Below, one piece after another: positions 39,517 to 48,764 of a DNA stretch of 64,000 nt (position 1 is its first letter; every line of letters begins with the position of its first letter). Under the pieces are notes generated by a model that was given only the letters and a program-made list of their open reading frames with translations, searched no databases and was not told the DNA's origin. Made by a program: the position numbers and the translations under genes. The DNA comes from Catellatospora sp. TT07R-123. GTDB lineage: Bacteria > Actinomycetota > Actinomycetes > Mycobacteriales > Micromonosporaceae. The stretch spans positions 2,728,001 to 2,792,000 of the forward strand of contig NZ_BNEM01000002.1 in NCBI RefSeq assembly GCF_018327705.1, in the 5' to 3' direction.

Positions 39517-42402
39517 ATGGGGGCGGTGTTTCACCTGCTCGGGCCGGTGGCGCTCGGGCCCGGCGCCGCCGTCGCGGTCGCCGTCCCGAAGGTGCGCTGC
39601 CTGCTCGCGGTGCTGCTGCTCGACGCGAACCGGCAGGTCAGCCTCGACCGGCTCACCGACGAGCTGTGGGCCGACGACCCGCCCCGCTCGGCCGTGGCGA
39701 ACCTCCGCTCGTACGCCTCGACGCTGCGCCGCCTGCTGGCCGCCGCCGGGGTCGACCCCGACCGGCTGGAGACCACGGCCGGCGGCTACCGGCTGCGGGT
39801 CGAGGACGGCGAGTCCGACCTGGCGGCGTGGGAGGCCGACGCCGACCGCGGCCGCGCGGCGCTGACCGCCGGCCGTCCCGCCGACGCCGTCCCGCTGCTG
39901 GAACGGGCGCTGGCGCGCTGGCGCGGCCCGGCCCTGGCCGACGTGCCGGTGAGCGCGGCGCTGGCCGCCCGCGCCACCGCACTGGGCGAGCTGCGCACCG
40001 CCGCCAGCGAGGACCTGTTCGAGGCGCGGCTGCTGGCCGGGGACGGCACCGCGCTGGTGGCCCCGCTGCGCGGGCACCTGGCCGCCCACCCCACCCGCGA
40101 GCGCGGCTACGGCCAGCTCATGCGGGTGCTGTACGGCTCCGGCGACCCGGCGGCGGCGCTGGAGGTGTACCGGCAGGCCCACGCCGCGCTCCAGGACGAG
40201 CTCGGCCTGTCGCCCGGCCCGGAGCTGCGCGAGACGCAGGCGGCGATCCTGCGCCGCGACCCGGCGCTGGCGGCGCGGACGGCAGCGGCCGCCCCGCCCG
40301 CCGACGTGCCGCGCCAGCTCCCCGCCGACATCCCGGTGCTGGTCGGCCGCGACCGCGAACTCGACCGGCTGGTCCGGTCGGGTGCGGCCGTCCACAACAT
40401 CCACGGCGCGGGCGGGGTCGGCAAGTCCGCGCTGGCCGTACGCGCCGCGCACCGCCTGGCCGACCGCTACCCCGACGGCCAGCTCTACCTCGACCTCCAG
40501 GGCTCCAACCCGCGCCTCACCCCGCTCACCGGCGACGAGGTGACCAGCCGGTTCCTGCGCGCGCTCGGCGTCGCCGAGGCGGCCGTCCCCGCCACCCCCG
40601 CCGAGGCCACCACGCTCTACCGGTCGCAGCTGGCGCAGCGGCGGATGCTGATCCTGCTGGACAACGCCGTCGACGCCGCGCAGGTGCGCCCGCTGCTGCC
40701 CGGCACGGCCAGCAGCCTGGTCGTCGTGACCAGCCGCCGCGCGCTGACGTCCCTCGACGGCGCCGAGCTGCTCCCGCTGGACGTGCTGTCCGAGGACGAC
40801 GCCGCCGAGCTGGTCGACCGCCTGGCCGGCCCCGGCCGCGGCCCGGCCGCGACGAAGGACCTGGTGGCGCTGTGCGGAAAGCTGCCGCTGGCGCTGCGCA
40901 TCGCCGCGGCCCGCCTGGCCGCCCGCCCCGACTGGACCGCCGACGACCTGGTCGAACGCCTCGTCGACGAACGCATGCGCCTGGACGAGCTGCACACCGA
41001 CGACATGGCCGTGCGCTCCTGCTTCCACGCCAGCTACCGCGCCCTCGAACCCGTCGCCGCCCGCGCCTTCCGTATGAGCGGGCTGGCCCGCGTGCCCCAC
41101 CTGACGGTCCCGTCGCTGGCCGCGCTGCTCGGCGAGTCCAAGGCGACCGCCGCCGCGGCCCTCGACCGGCTCGTCGAAGCGCGGCTGGTCGAGGCCGACG
41201 GCGGCCGCTACCGCCTGCACGACCTGCTGCGCCTGTACGCCGCCGAGCGCAGCACCGCCGAGGACGGTGCCGAGCCGCGCGCCGCCGCCGTGCACCGCGC
41301 CCTCGTCTACTACCTGGGCACCGCCCGGCGCGCCGTGTACCGGCTGCACACGGTGGAGCGCCCGGCCGACCCGGCGTTCGACGGGCCGGAGGGCACCGGC
41401 CTGGTGCGCATCGACACCGTCGACGACGCCCACCGGTGGCTGGAGCTGGACTGGCCGTGCGCCCTGGCGATCGCGGCGCAGGCGGGCGAGCTGACCGGGC
41501 CGTCGCGCGGCTATCCGGCGCGGCTGCTGCGCGGCACCTCGCACCATCTGATGCAGAGCCGGCAGTGGCGCATGGTCGGCCAGATCGCGACCGTCGCGCT
41601 GGAGACGTGCGCACCCGACGACCTCCAGTCGCAGGCGGTGGCCCACGGCATCGTCGGCCAGCAGCTGACCCGCTACCGCCGGACCGCCGACGCGCGGCGC
41701 CACCTGGAGCAGGCCGCGCAGCTGTGGCAGCGGCTCGGCGAGCCCGACGGGCAGGCGGTGGTCCTCAACAGCCTCGGTTTCACGGCCCGGCTGGAGGGCG
41801 ACCTCCCCGGCGCCACGGAATACTTCCAGGCCTGCCTGACCGTGCTGCGGCGGCTGGGCCACCGGTCGCTGGAGGCCAACGTCCTGAACAACCTCGCCGA
41901 CACGTACGCCGAGATGGGCCGCATCGACGCGGCGGTCTCGACGCTCCACCTGGCGGTGGAGATCCGCGCGGGCGGGATCGACCTGATCGGACGGATCGGC
42001 GACGCGGCGTCGCTGGCGCGGTTCGAGGCGATGGCGGGCCGGTGGCCGTCGGCCCTGCGCCAGCACGCGCGCGCGGTGCGGCTGGCCCGTGCGGTCAGCG
42101 ACCGCACCACGCTGGCGTTGCAGCTGCTGATGCGCGCCGAGACCTGCGTCCGGCTCGGGCGGCCCGACCTGGCACTGGCCGAGGCCGCGCTGATCGAGCG
42201 GCGGTACGGGCAGCTGAGCAACCGCTACATCCCGGCCGCGGCCGAGCGGTTGCGCGTCAAGGCGCTACGCGCCCTCGGCGATCCGGGCGCGGACGCCGCG
42301 CTCGACCGGGCCCGGGACAAGTTCCGGCTGGTCGAACCGCAGGACGCCGCGATCGAGTACTTCCTGTTCGGTGATGACCCGACCCTCCCGCACCCTCCGT
42401 AG
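39517..42402 (+). CDS. AfsR-like SARP regulator with NB-ARC and TPR
   Basis: A 961-aa regulator. The N-terminal winged-helix OmpR-type DNA-binding domain (about 5-95) and BTAD domain (about 100-250) define a SARP. An NB-ARC/STAND ATPase follows, with Walker A GAGGVGKSALAV and Walker B MLILLDNAVD; then an effector-type winged helix and C-terminal TPR repeats (about 690-940; VVLNSLGFTARLEGDLPGAT, NVLNNLADTYAEMGRIDAAV). AfsR-type proteins couple metabolic signals to antibiotic clusters. No biosynthetic cluster is in this window, so its target is open. AGGGG precedes the ATG. Confidence 0.9.
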   Translation: MGAVFHLLGPVALGPGAAVAVAVPKVRCLLAVLLLDANRQVSLDRLTDELWADDPPRSAVANLRSYASTLRRLLAAAGVDPDRLETTAGGYRLRVEDGESDLAAWEADADRGRAALTAGRPADAVPLLERALARWRGPALADVPVSAALAARATALGELRTAASEDLFEARLLAGDGTALVAPLRGHLAAHPTRERGYGQLMRVLYGSGDPAAALEVYRQAHAALQDELGLSPGPELRETQAAILRRDPALAARTAAAAPPADVPRQLPADIPVLVGRDRELDRLVRSGAAVHNIHGAGGVGKSALAVRAAHRLADRYPDGQLYLDLQGSNPRLTPLTGDEVTSRFLRALGVAEAAVPATPAEATTLYRSQLAQRRMLILLDNAVDAAQVRPLLPGTASSLVVVTSRRALTSLDGAELLPLDVLSEDDAAELVDRLAGPGRGPAATKDLVALCGKLPLALRIAAARLAARPDWTADDLVERLVDERMRLDELHTDDMAVRSCFHASYRALEPVAARAFRMSGLARVPHLTVPSLAALLGESKATAAAALDRLVEARLVEADGGRYRLHDLLRLYAAERSTAEDGAEPRAAAVHRALVYYLGTARRAVYRLHTVERPADPAFDGPEGTGLVRIDTVDDAHRWLELDWPCALAIAAQAGELTGPSRGYPARLLRGTSHHLMQSRQWRMVGQIATVALETCAPDDLQSQAVAHGIVGQQLTRYRRTADARRHLEQAAQLWQRLGEPDGQAVVLNSLGFTARLEGDLPGATEYFQACLTVLRRLGHRSLEANVLNNLADTYAEMGRIDAAVSTLHLAVEIRAGGIDLIGRIGDAASLARFEAMAGRWPSALRQHARAVRLARAVSDRTTLALQLLMRAETCVRLGRPDLALAEAALIERRYGQLSNRYIPAAAERLRVKALRALGDPGADAALDRARDKFRLVEPQDAAIEYFLFGDDPTLPHPP

Positions 42403-42533
42403 GCGCGTCACCGCCAGTGTGGGATTGCCGGATCATCACCGAAACTCACACCGCTCCCGTGCGGTGCCGTCGATCCTGCCAGGCTCCGATACAGCGGGTC
42501 ATATATTTACGACGGTTGAACAGCGGGCGGCTG

Positions 42534-42558
42534 CCGCGGCCCGGTGCGGCGGCCGCGG
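42534..42558. terminator. Bidirectional terminator between SARP and Nudix genes
   Basis: CCGCGGCC (42534-42541) pairs with GGCCGCGG (42551-42558) immediately before the Nudix stop codon. The intergenic stretch 42403-42533 also contains an unexplained AT-rich CATATATTTAC at 42500. Confidence 0.55.
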
Positions 42559-43041
42559 TCAGCGGACGTAGGACCAGCTGACCATCTCGCCGTCGCGGTA
42601 CGGCATCACCCCGTGGAACGGGCGCGGGTCGTCGTCGAAGACCATCGGCAGCCACTCGCGGTCGCTGGCCCACATCGGCACGTCGTAGAGCTGCTCGACC
42701 GGCACCCAGGTCAGGGTGCCCTCGTGGTTGCCCTCGTGCGCCTGCCCGGTGAAGGAGTCGACCCGGAACACGAACCCGAACCAGTCCTCGCCCCGCTTGC
42801 CGAACCCGGGCCAGGACACGGTGCCGCGCAGCGACAGCGCCCCGGCGTGCAGCCCGGACTCCTCGTGCACCTCGCGGCGTACGCCGGTCAGCACGTCCTC
42901 GTCGCGCTCGACCCGCCCGCCCAGCCCGACGTGCTTGCCGTAGTGGATGTCGTCGGGCCGCTTGTCCCGGTGCAGCAGCAGCACGCTGCCCCCGTCGGGC
43001 GACACCACGTACGCCAGCGTCGCCATGATCGGCGTGATCAA
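42559..43041 (-). CDS. Nudix hydrolase (8-oxo-dGTP-diphosphatase-like)
   Basis: A 160-aa MutT-type enzyme. The Nudix box GGRVERDEDVLTGVRREVHEESG is intact (split here: GGRVERDEDVL, then REVHEESG), giving G-x5-E-x7-REVxEE. The shape of the C-terminal part (VEQLYDVPMWASDREWLPM, FHGVMPYRDGEMVSW) matches 8-oxo-dGTP diphosphatases of the NUDT1 group. GGAGGG lies 5 nt before the TTG at 43041; the ATG at 43026 is an alternative start. Confidence 0.88.
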   Translation of the reverse strand: MITPIMATLAYVVSPDGGSVLLLHRDKRPDDIHYGKHVGLGGRVERDEDVLTGVRREVHEESGLHAGALSLRGTVSWPGFGKRGEDWFGFVFRVDSFTGQAHEGNHEGTLTWVPVEQLYDVPMWASDREWLPMVFDDDPRPFHGVMPYRDGEMVSWSYVR

Positions 43042-43059
43042 TCAGCCCTCCCCGGGACG

Positions 43060-43116
43060 AGTTGCCCGGCAATCGGGCGTATGACGGTTCAAGATACGCC
43101 CGGTTGCCGGGCAACT
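43060..43116. repeat. Intergenic inverted repeat, family A, copy 4
   Basis: AGTTGCCCGGCAATCGGGCG with TAT (43060-43082) faces ATACGCCCGGTTGCCGGGCA with ACT (43094-43116). There are two mismatched positions; the short loop has GACGGTTCAAG. It lies between the divergent Nudix and sigma-factor genes. Confidence 0.85.
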
Positions 43117-43150
43117 CCGCTGATCGGGCGGCGGGCGGGGCGTACACGGA

Positions 43151-43156
43151 TAAAAT
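43151..43156 (+). promoter_or_regulatory. -10 box of the sigma-factor gene (leaderless)
   Basis: TAAAAT (43151-43156) stands 7 bp before the GTG at 43164, and there is no Shine-Dalgarno sequence. Translation is therefore probably leaderless. No matching -35 is clear. Confidence 0.45.
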
Positions 43157-43163
43157 TCGCATA

Positions 43164-43955
43164 GTGAACGGGGACGGGTCCACAGACGGATGGTCGGCGC
43201 GACGCGACCGGGTCGTGTCAGCGGCGCTGGCGCGGCTGCGCCGGTTCCCGCGCGACGATCCCGCCTGGGCGCAGGCCCGCGACGAGGCCATCAACGCCGC
43301 GATCCCGCTGGCCCGCAGGCTGGCGCGCCGGTTCAGCTTCCGCGGCGAGGAACTCGACGACCTCACCCAGGTCGCCCTGCTCGGGCTGATCAAGTCGGTC
43401 GACCGCTTCGACGTCGCCCAGGGCGTACGGTTCGAGCGCTTCGCCGCCCCGACGATGCTCGGCGAGCTGCGCCGCCACTTCCGCGACCGGGGCTGGACCC
43501 TGCGCGTGCACCGCCGCCTCCAGGAACTGCACCTGGAGATCAACCGGAGCATCCCGCAGCTGTGCCAGCGGCTCCAGCGCACCCCGCAGGTCGGCGACCT
43601 CGCCGACCACCTCCACCGCGACCCCGACGAGATCCGCGCCGGGATGGCCTGCGCCAGCGCGTACGCCGTCGGCTCGCTCAACAGCATGGTCAGCACCGGC
43701 GGCAGCCTCGCCGAGCTCGGCGAGCTGCTCGGCGCGGCCGACGCCCGGCTGGAGTCGCTGGCCGACCAGCACGTCGTCCGCCAGGCCGTCGCCGCCCTGC
43801 CTCAGCGCGACCGGCACCTGCTGGCGCTGCGGTTCACCGCCGACCTGACCCAGGCCGAGATCGCCCAGCGGCTCGGCCTGTCCCAGATGCACGTGTCGCG
43901 GCTGCTCAACCGGTGCTTCGTCCAGCTGCGCGAATCACTCGGCGACCAGGCCTGA
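43164..43955 (+). CDS. SigB/SigF-type RNA polymerase sigma factor
   Basis: A 263-aa group 3 sigma factor. Region 2 is visible in INAAIPLARRLARRFSFRGE with LDDLTQVALLGLIKSVDRFD and ERFAAPTMLGELRRHFRDRG; region 3 follows; region 4 is LTQAEIAQRLGLSQMHVSRL. This is the stress/sporulation sigma-B/F/G subfamily, usually controlled by an anti-sigma kinase and anti-anti-sigma factor. Neither is encoded here. Its 3' end overlaps the convergent glucosidase gene by 21 bp. Confidence 0.92.
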   Translation: MNGDGSTDGWSARRDRVVSAALARLRRFPRDDPAWAQARDEAINAAIPLARRLARRFSFRGEELDDLTQVALLGLIKSVDRFDVAQGVRFERFAAPTMLGELRRHFRDRGWTLRVHRRLQELHLEINRSIPQLCQRLQRTPQVGDLADHLHRDPDEIRAGMACASAYAVGSLNSMVSTGGSLAELGELLGAADARLESLADQHVVRQAVAALPQRDRHLLALRFTADLTQAEIAQRLGLSQMHVSRLLNRCFVQLRESLGDQA

Positions 43956-46052
43956 CTCCGCCGCCGACGACTCCGGCAGCCCCTTGATCTCCGCCTCGGT
44001 GCCCTTGGCGCTGATGCGCAGCTTCGCGCCCAGGAACGGCAGCCGGTCCACGGTGACCGTCCCCCACGACTCGGGCAGCCGCGGCCGCAGCACGATGCTG
44101 CGGCGCGGCACGTCCAGGTCCAGGCCGAGGAAGGCCCGCACGATCAGCAGCGGCGCCGCGCTGGCCCACGCCTGCGGCGAGCACGACGTCGGGTACGGCA
44201 CCGGCGGCCGGTAGACGTCGGCCGGGAACCCGCAGTACAGCTCCGGTAGCCGCCCGCCGAACGCCGTCGCCGCCGCGATCAGGCCGTCGGCCAGCCGGTG
44301 CGCCAGCTCCACCGCGCCCGGCACGTGCGCGTAGCGCATCAGCCCGGCGATGCACAGCGCGGTGTCGTGTGGCCACACCGAGCCGTTGTGATAGCTCATC
44401 GGGTTGTACGCACCCATCCGCTCCGACAGCGTGCGCAGCCCGAACCCGCTGTCCATGTCCGCGCCCGCGAACTTCTGGACCAGCTGCGCGGCGTGCTCGT
44501 CGGAGACGATCCCGGTCCACAGGCAGTGGCCCGGGTTGCTCGTCAGCGCGTCCATCGGCCGCTTGTGCCCGTCCAGCGCCACCGCGAAGTAGCCCTCGTC
44601 GGGCAGCCAGAACGCCTCGGCGAACCGTTCGCGCAGCTTGTCGGCCCGTTCGGTGCAGGCGGCCGCGCACGCCTGGTCGCCGAAGGCCTCGGCCAGTTCC
44701 GCCCGCGCCCGCCACGCCGCGTAGGCGTAGCCCTGCACCTCGGCCAGGGCCACCGGCGGCTCCACCAGCCGCCCGGCCGCGTCGTTGATGCCGTCGAAGC
44801 TGTCCTTCCAGCCCTGGTTGAAGAGACCCCGGTCGGTGGCGCGGCGGTATTCGACGAACCCGTCGCCGTCGCGGTCGCCGTAGACCTGCATCCAGTTCAG
44901 GACGCCGTCGGCGGCTGGCAGCAGTGCGCGCACGTCCGACTCGGCCGCGCCCCACCGCCACACCTCGCCCAGCAGCGCCACGAACAGCGGCCCGGCGTCG
45001 ATGGTGCCGTAGTAGTGCGAGCCGCCCAGCGCCGACGCGCTCTCGGGCCCCAGCCGCAGCTCGTGCAGGATCCGCCCCGGCTCCTCGTCGGTACGCGGAT
45101 CGACCTTGCGGCCCTGGAGCCCGGCCAGCGTGTACAGCGTCCCCACGGCCAGCCCCGGGTCCAGCGGCAGCGCCATCCACGAGGTGAGCAGGCTGTCGCG
45201 GCCGAACAGGGTCATGAACCAGGGCGCCCCGGCCGCGACGAACGTCTGCCTGGCCTCGTCGGTGATGGAGATCCGCAGCGCGTCGAGGTCGCGTACGCTG
45301 CGGCGCAGCACCAGCGACATGCCGTCGTGCTGCACCCGGATCGCCGAGACCTGCCGCCGCCACGAACCGTCGTCGGCGTCCTCGGCGGCGAGGTGGTCGC
45401 GAAAGCGCGGCTCGATCCGGCGGCTCTCCACCACCGGGTGCACCTCGATCTCGGTCTGCCAGCGGCCCCGGCCTGGGATGACCGCCTGCCAGCTCAACCC
45501 GTTATGGCTGCTGGTCGGCTCGCCGGTGGCGTGCACCAGCAGCCCGCGGGAGTTGTCCGAGCGGCTGAACACCAGGTTCACCCCGGTCGCGGTGGCGTGC
45601 GTGACCGACGGGACCATCTGGCCCTCCTTCACCGCGAACAGGTCGGCGAAGTCGGTCTCCACGCGCAGGTCCAGGGTGATCATCGTCGGTTCGTACCCGA
45701 CGTTCTGCAGCGTGATCACCTCGCGCATGCCCTGGCCGACGATGCGCTCGCGCACCACCAGCAGGCTGCTGTCGGCATGCCCCGGCGCGGGCGGGCGGCG
45801 CAGCATGAACCGGGCCGCGAACGCGTCGCGGTCGACCACCTGCAGCGGCTGCGGCGGCTGCCCGTCCAGGCGCAGCTGCCAGCACGACACGATCCGGGTG
45901 TCGCGGAAGAACAGCCCCTGCGCCGCGCCCGGGTTCATGTCCCCGTTGGGCGCGCAGATGCTGAACGTCGTGCCCTCGACGATGGTGACCTCGCCCTGGC
46001 CGTGCGGAACCGGCTCGGAGGCGTTCAGGGGGGCGGGATTCGTCACGGTCAC
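43935..46052 (-). CDS. Amylo-alpha-1,6-glucosidase (glycogen debranching-type)
   Basis: A 705-aa protein. The N-terminal GDE-type domain (EVTIVEGTTFSICAPNGDMN, GLFFRDTRIVSCW) precedes an (alpha/alpha)6-barrel catalytic domain (about 290-690; WFMTLFGRDSLLTSWMALPL, VWPHDTALCIAGLMRYA). These enzymes are annotated as trimming alpha-1,6-linked glucose from alpha-glucans. The GTG at 46052 overlaps the stop of the upstream glycosyltransferase (GTGA). The pair probably works on the same glucan or glycoconjugate. Confidence 0.88.
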   Translation of the reverse strand: MTVTNPAPLNASEPVPHGQGEVTIVEGTTFSICAPNGDMNPGAAQGLFFRDTRIVSCWQLRLDGQPPQPLQVVDRDAFAARFMLRRPPAPGHADSSLLVVRERIVGQGMREVITLQNVGYEPTMITLDLRVETDFADLFAVKEGQMVPSVTHATATGVNLVFSRSDNSRGLLVHATGEPTSSHNGLSWQAVIPGRGRWQTEIEVHPVVESRRIEPRFRDHLAAEDADDGSWRRQVSAIRVQHDGMSLVLRRSVRDLDALRISITDEARQTFVAAGAPWFMTLFGRDSLLTSWMALPLDPGLAVGTLYTLAGLQGRKVDPRTDEEPGRILHELRLGPESASALGGSHYYGTIDAGPLFVALLGEVWRWGAAESDVRALLPAADGVLNWMQVYGDRDGDGFVEYRRATDRGLFNQGWKDSFDGINDAAGRLVEPPVALAEVQGYAYAAWRARAELAEAFGDQACAAACTERADKLRERFAEAFWLPDEGYFAVALDGHKRPMDALTSNPGHCLWTGIVSDEHAAQLVQKFAGADMDSGFGLRTLSERMGAYNPMSYHNGSVWPHDTALCIAGLMRYAHVPGAVELAHRLADGLIAAATAFGGRLPELYCGFPADVYRPPVPYPTSCSPQAWASAAPLLIVRAFLGLDLDVPRRSIVLRPRLPESWGTVTVDRLPFLGAKLRISAKGTEAEIKGLPESSAAESGLVAE

Positions 46053-47251
46053 CGCCCCGTGAGCCGGCCGGCGCGCACGGCCGAGCGGCCCGCGCGCCCG
46101 GGTGCCTGCGGTCGGCGGCGGGCCGCCAGTGCCGCCCGGTATGCCCGCGCGTAGCCGACCGCCATCCGGGTCGCGCTGAACCCGCGCACCACGTGCTCCC
46201 GGCACGCCCGCGGGTCGAGCTGCACCACGTCGGCCAGCGCCTGCGGCAGCTCGTCCGGATCGTCGCAGACGATGCCGCTCACGCCGGTCTCCACGACCTC
46301 GGGCACGGCCCCGGCCCGCAGCGCCACCACGGGCGTGCCGCAGACCATCGCCTCGATCATCACCATGCCGAACGGCTCCTCCCACTGCACCGGGAACAGC
46401 AGGCAGCGGGCGTTGGTGAGCAGCTCACGCTTGCGGTGGGCGTCGGCGACGCCGATCATCCGGTCGTCGGGGCCCAGCCGCGGCTCGACCTCCTTGGCGA
46501 AGTACTCCTTCTCCTCGGGCTCGGAGCATTTGCCCGCCAGGATCAGCGGCAGCCCGGCCCGGTGCGCGGCCTCGATCGCCGTGTGCGCGCCCTTGTCGGC
46601 GTTGAACCGGCCCAGGAAAAGCGCGTAGTCCTCTTTGTGCTCCTGGAACGGCCAGTCGTGCGGGTTCAGCCCGTTGTAGACGGTGTCCAGCCAGTTCAGC
46701 TCCGGCGCCAGCGACCGCTGCCGGCGGCTGATCGCCACCAGCGACAGGTCGCGGTCCAGGGTGCGGTAGTAGCCGCGCAGCTCGGAGTCGACCGGCCCGT
46801 GCACGGTCGCGATCGTGGGCAGGCCCAGCATGTCGTACGCCGGGGCGTTGAGGGGGCCCGCGAAGGTGTGGTCGTGCACCACGTCCACCTCGCCCGCCGC
46901 GGCCAGGTCCTCGACCACGCGGCGCGACAGGGCGGCGTAGATGATCTCCGGGCCTGGCTCGCCGAGCCGGTCGGGGACCGCCTGCTCCCAGACCTGCCAG
47001 AAGCGGGCCTGCGTGCCGTCGCGGCCGGCCCCGATCACGGTCACCGTGTGGCCGAGGTCGACCAGCGCGTTGCTGAGGTCGGCGATGACGGCCTCGATGC
47101 CGCCGTACGCCGCGGGCGGCACGTCGAAGTACGGCGGTGCCACCATCGCGATCCGCAGTGGGGCCGACCCGGTGCCGGACAGGGTGTTCTGCACCCTGGC
47201 GAAATGTTCGGGCGTACTGTCACCGCCCTTGACCAGCGTGGTTCTCACCAC
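46049..47251 (-). CDS. GT4-family glycosyltransferase
   Basis: A 400-aa GT-B fold enzyme. The N-terminal acceptor domain starts IAMVAPPYFDVPPAAYGGIE, and the donor domain includes LFLGRFNADKGAHTAIEAAH and the EX7E-type segment EEPFGMVMIEAMVCGTPVVA. Such proteins are retaining glycosyltransferases using nucleotide-sugar donors. It is translationally coupled to the debranching-type glucosidase at 43935. The acceptor is unknown. Tandem GTG codons mark the start. Confidence 0.9.
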   Translation of the reverse strand: MVRTTLVKGGDSTPEHFARVQNTLSGTGSAPLRIAMVAPPYFDVPPAAYGGIEAVIADLSNALVDLGHTVTVIGAGRDGTQARFWQVWEQAVPDRLGEPGPEIIYAALSRRVVEDLAAAGEVDVVHDHTFAGPLNAPAYDMLGLPTIATVHGPVDSELRGYYRTLDRDLSLVAISRRQRSLAPELNWLDTVYNGLNPHDWPFQEHKEDYALFLGRFNADKGAHTAIEAAHRAGLPLILAGKCSEPEEKEYFAKEVEPRLGPDDRMIGVADAHRKRELLTNARCLLFPVQWEEPFGMVMIEAMVCGTPVVALRAGAVPEVVETGVSGIVCDDPDELPQALADVVQLDPRACREHVVRGFSATRMAVGYARAYRAALAARRRPQAPGRAGRSAVRAGRLTGR

Positions 47252-47320
47252 CCCTGTTTACCCCGACCGGCCCCCGGACACACCTTGCAACACGACCTGT
47301 CGATGAAACGTGGCACGGAA

Positions 47321-47355
47321 ACGGGGAGGATGTCGCATTCGCCACCCCTCCCCGT
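47321..47355. terminator. Terminator of the MFS gene
   Basis: ACGGGGAGG (47321-47329) pairs with CCTCCCCGT (47347-47355) over a 17-nt loop, 21 bp after the 3' end of the minus-strand MFS gene. Confidence 0.5.
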
Positions 47356-47375
47356 CACCACCCCACGCCAAGCGG

Positions 47376-48671
47376 TCAGGCGCGGGCCAGGCGCCAGCGG
47401 CGCACCTCGCCCGGCCGGCGGACCGCCAGCGACAACCCCGTGGCCAGCAGCGACAGCAGCCCCGCCACATAGATCGCCCCGGCGTACGTGCCGGACTGGT
47501 CGCGGACCACGCCCGCCGTGAACGCGACCGCCGCCGCGCCGAGCTGGTGCGAGGCGAACACCCAACCGAACACGATCGGCCCCGAGGCACCGAACGCCTG
47601 GCGGGTCAGCGCGATCGTCGGCGGCACCGTCGCCACCCAGTCCAGGCCGTAGAAGATGACGAAGACCAGCATGCTGGGGTGCGGGTCGGCCGCGAACAGG
47701 CTCGGCAGGATCAGCAGCGACAGGCCGCGCAGGGCGTAGTACGCGCCGAGCAGCTTGCGCGGGTCGAACCGGTCGGTCAGCCAGCCCGACAGCACCGTAC
47801 CCGCGATGTCGAACACGCCGACCAGCGCGAGCAGCCCCGCCGCCGTGGTCGTCGGCATGCCGTGGTCATGCGCGGCCGGGATGAAGTGCGTGCCGACCAG
47901 CCCGTTGGTCGTCGCGCCGCAGATGGCGAACCCGGCCGCGAGCAGCCAGAACGTCTTGGTCTTCGCCGCCTCGCGCAGCGCGCCCAGGGCGCGGCCGGCC
48001 GCGCCGGCCGGGGCGGGGGTCGACGGCACCGGCTCGGCCGGGTCGGCACCGTACGGCAGCACGCCCAGCTCCGCCGGGTCGTCGCGCAGCAGCCACAGCA
48101 CCAGCGGCACCACCAGCAGCGCCGATCCGGCGACCACCAGCGCCGAGACGCGCCAGTCGAACCGGGTGACCAGGTTCGCCAGCAGCGGTAGGAAGATCAG
48201 CTGGCCGGTGGCGCCGCCGGCCGTCAGCACGCCCGTCACCACGCCCCGGTGCTTGATGAACCAGCGGCCGGTGAACGTGGCCACGAACGCCAGCGCCATC
48301 GACCCGGTGCCCAGCCCGACCAGCACACCCCAGCACAGGATGAGCTGCCAGCTCGCGTTCATGAACACGGTCAGCCCGCTGCCCGTGGCGACCAGCAGCA
48401 TCGCCGCCGCCACGACCTTGCGCATGCCGAAGCGCTCCATCAGCGCGGCGGCGAACGGTGCGGTGAACCCGAACAGCAGGAGGTTCACCGATACCGCGAT
48501 CGAGATGATGCCGCGCGACCAGCCGAACTCCTGCTGCAACGGCTCGATGAGCACCCCGGGCGTGGCCCGGAACCCGGCCGAGCCGACGATCGCCACCAAT
48601 GCGACCGCCGCCACCGCCCAGGCGACGTTCTGACTTCTGACCCGCTTGACGCGGCCTTCGAGCAATGTCAC
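47376..48671 (-). CDS. MFS transporter (monocarboxylate/oxalate-formate type)
   Basis: A 431-aa, 12-helix transporter. The opening (GFRATPGVLIEPLQQEFGWS, then RGIISIAVSVNLLLFGF) and motif A region MERFGMRKVVAAAM resemble the monocarboxylate/oxalate-formate antiporter branch. The central loop and DRFDPRKLLGAYYALRG repeat are typical. The GTG at 48671 is a reasonable start; a TTG 6 bp downstream is possible. It diverges from a GlxA-type regulator, which probably controls it. Confidence 0.85.
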   Translation of the reverse strand: MTLLEGRVKRVRSQNVAWAVAAVALVAIVGSAGFRATPGVLIEPLQQEFGWSRGIISIAVSVNLLLFGFTAPFAAALMERFGMRKVVAAAMLLVATGSGLTVFMNASWQLILCWGVLVGLGTGSMALAFVATFTGRWFIKHRGVVTGVLTAGGATGQLIFLPLLANLVTRFDWRVSALVVAGSALLVVPLVLWLLRDDPAELGVLPYGADPAEPVPSTPAPAGAAGRALGALREAAKTKTFWLLAAGFAICGATTNGLVGTHFIPAAHDHGMPTTTAAGLLALVGVFDIAGTVLSGWLTDRFDPRKLLGAYYALRGLSLLILPSLFAADPHPSMLVFVIFYGLDWVATVPPTIALTRQAFGASGPIVFGWVFASHQLGAAAVAFTAGVVRDQSGTYAGAIYVAGLLSLLATGLSLAVRRPGEVRRWRLARA

Positions 48672-48705
48672 GACGCCATCATCCGAGCACGCGCCCGGCC
48701 CGGCC

Positions 48706-48723
48706 AGTGGCCTGATTGCCACT
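48706..48723. promoter_or_regulatory. Inverted repeat between MFS and GlxA-type genes
   Basis: AGTGGC (48706-48711) faces GCCACT (48718-48723) with a 6-bp spacer, central in the 93-bp divergent promoter region. It is a plausible operator for the regulator at 48765. Confidence 0.4.
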
Positions 48724-48764
48724 ATCCGAAAACATCCGGCCACGGGCGTGGCATCATCGGGGGT

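Noticed and set aside
43060-43163. Longer sigma-factor N-terminus starting within the family A repeat
   Set aside because: The extension would be translated repeat sequence; a -10 box and GTG at 43164 give a normal N-terminus.
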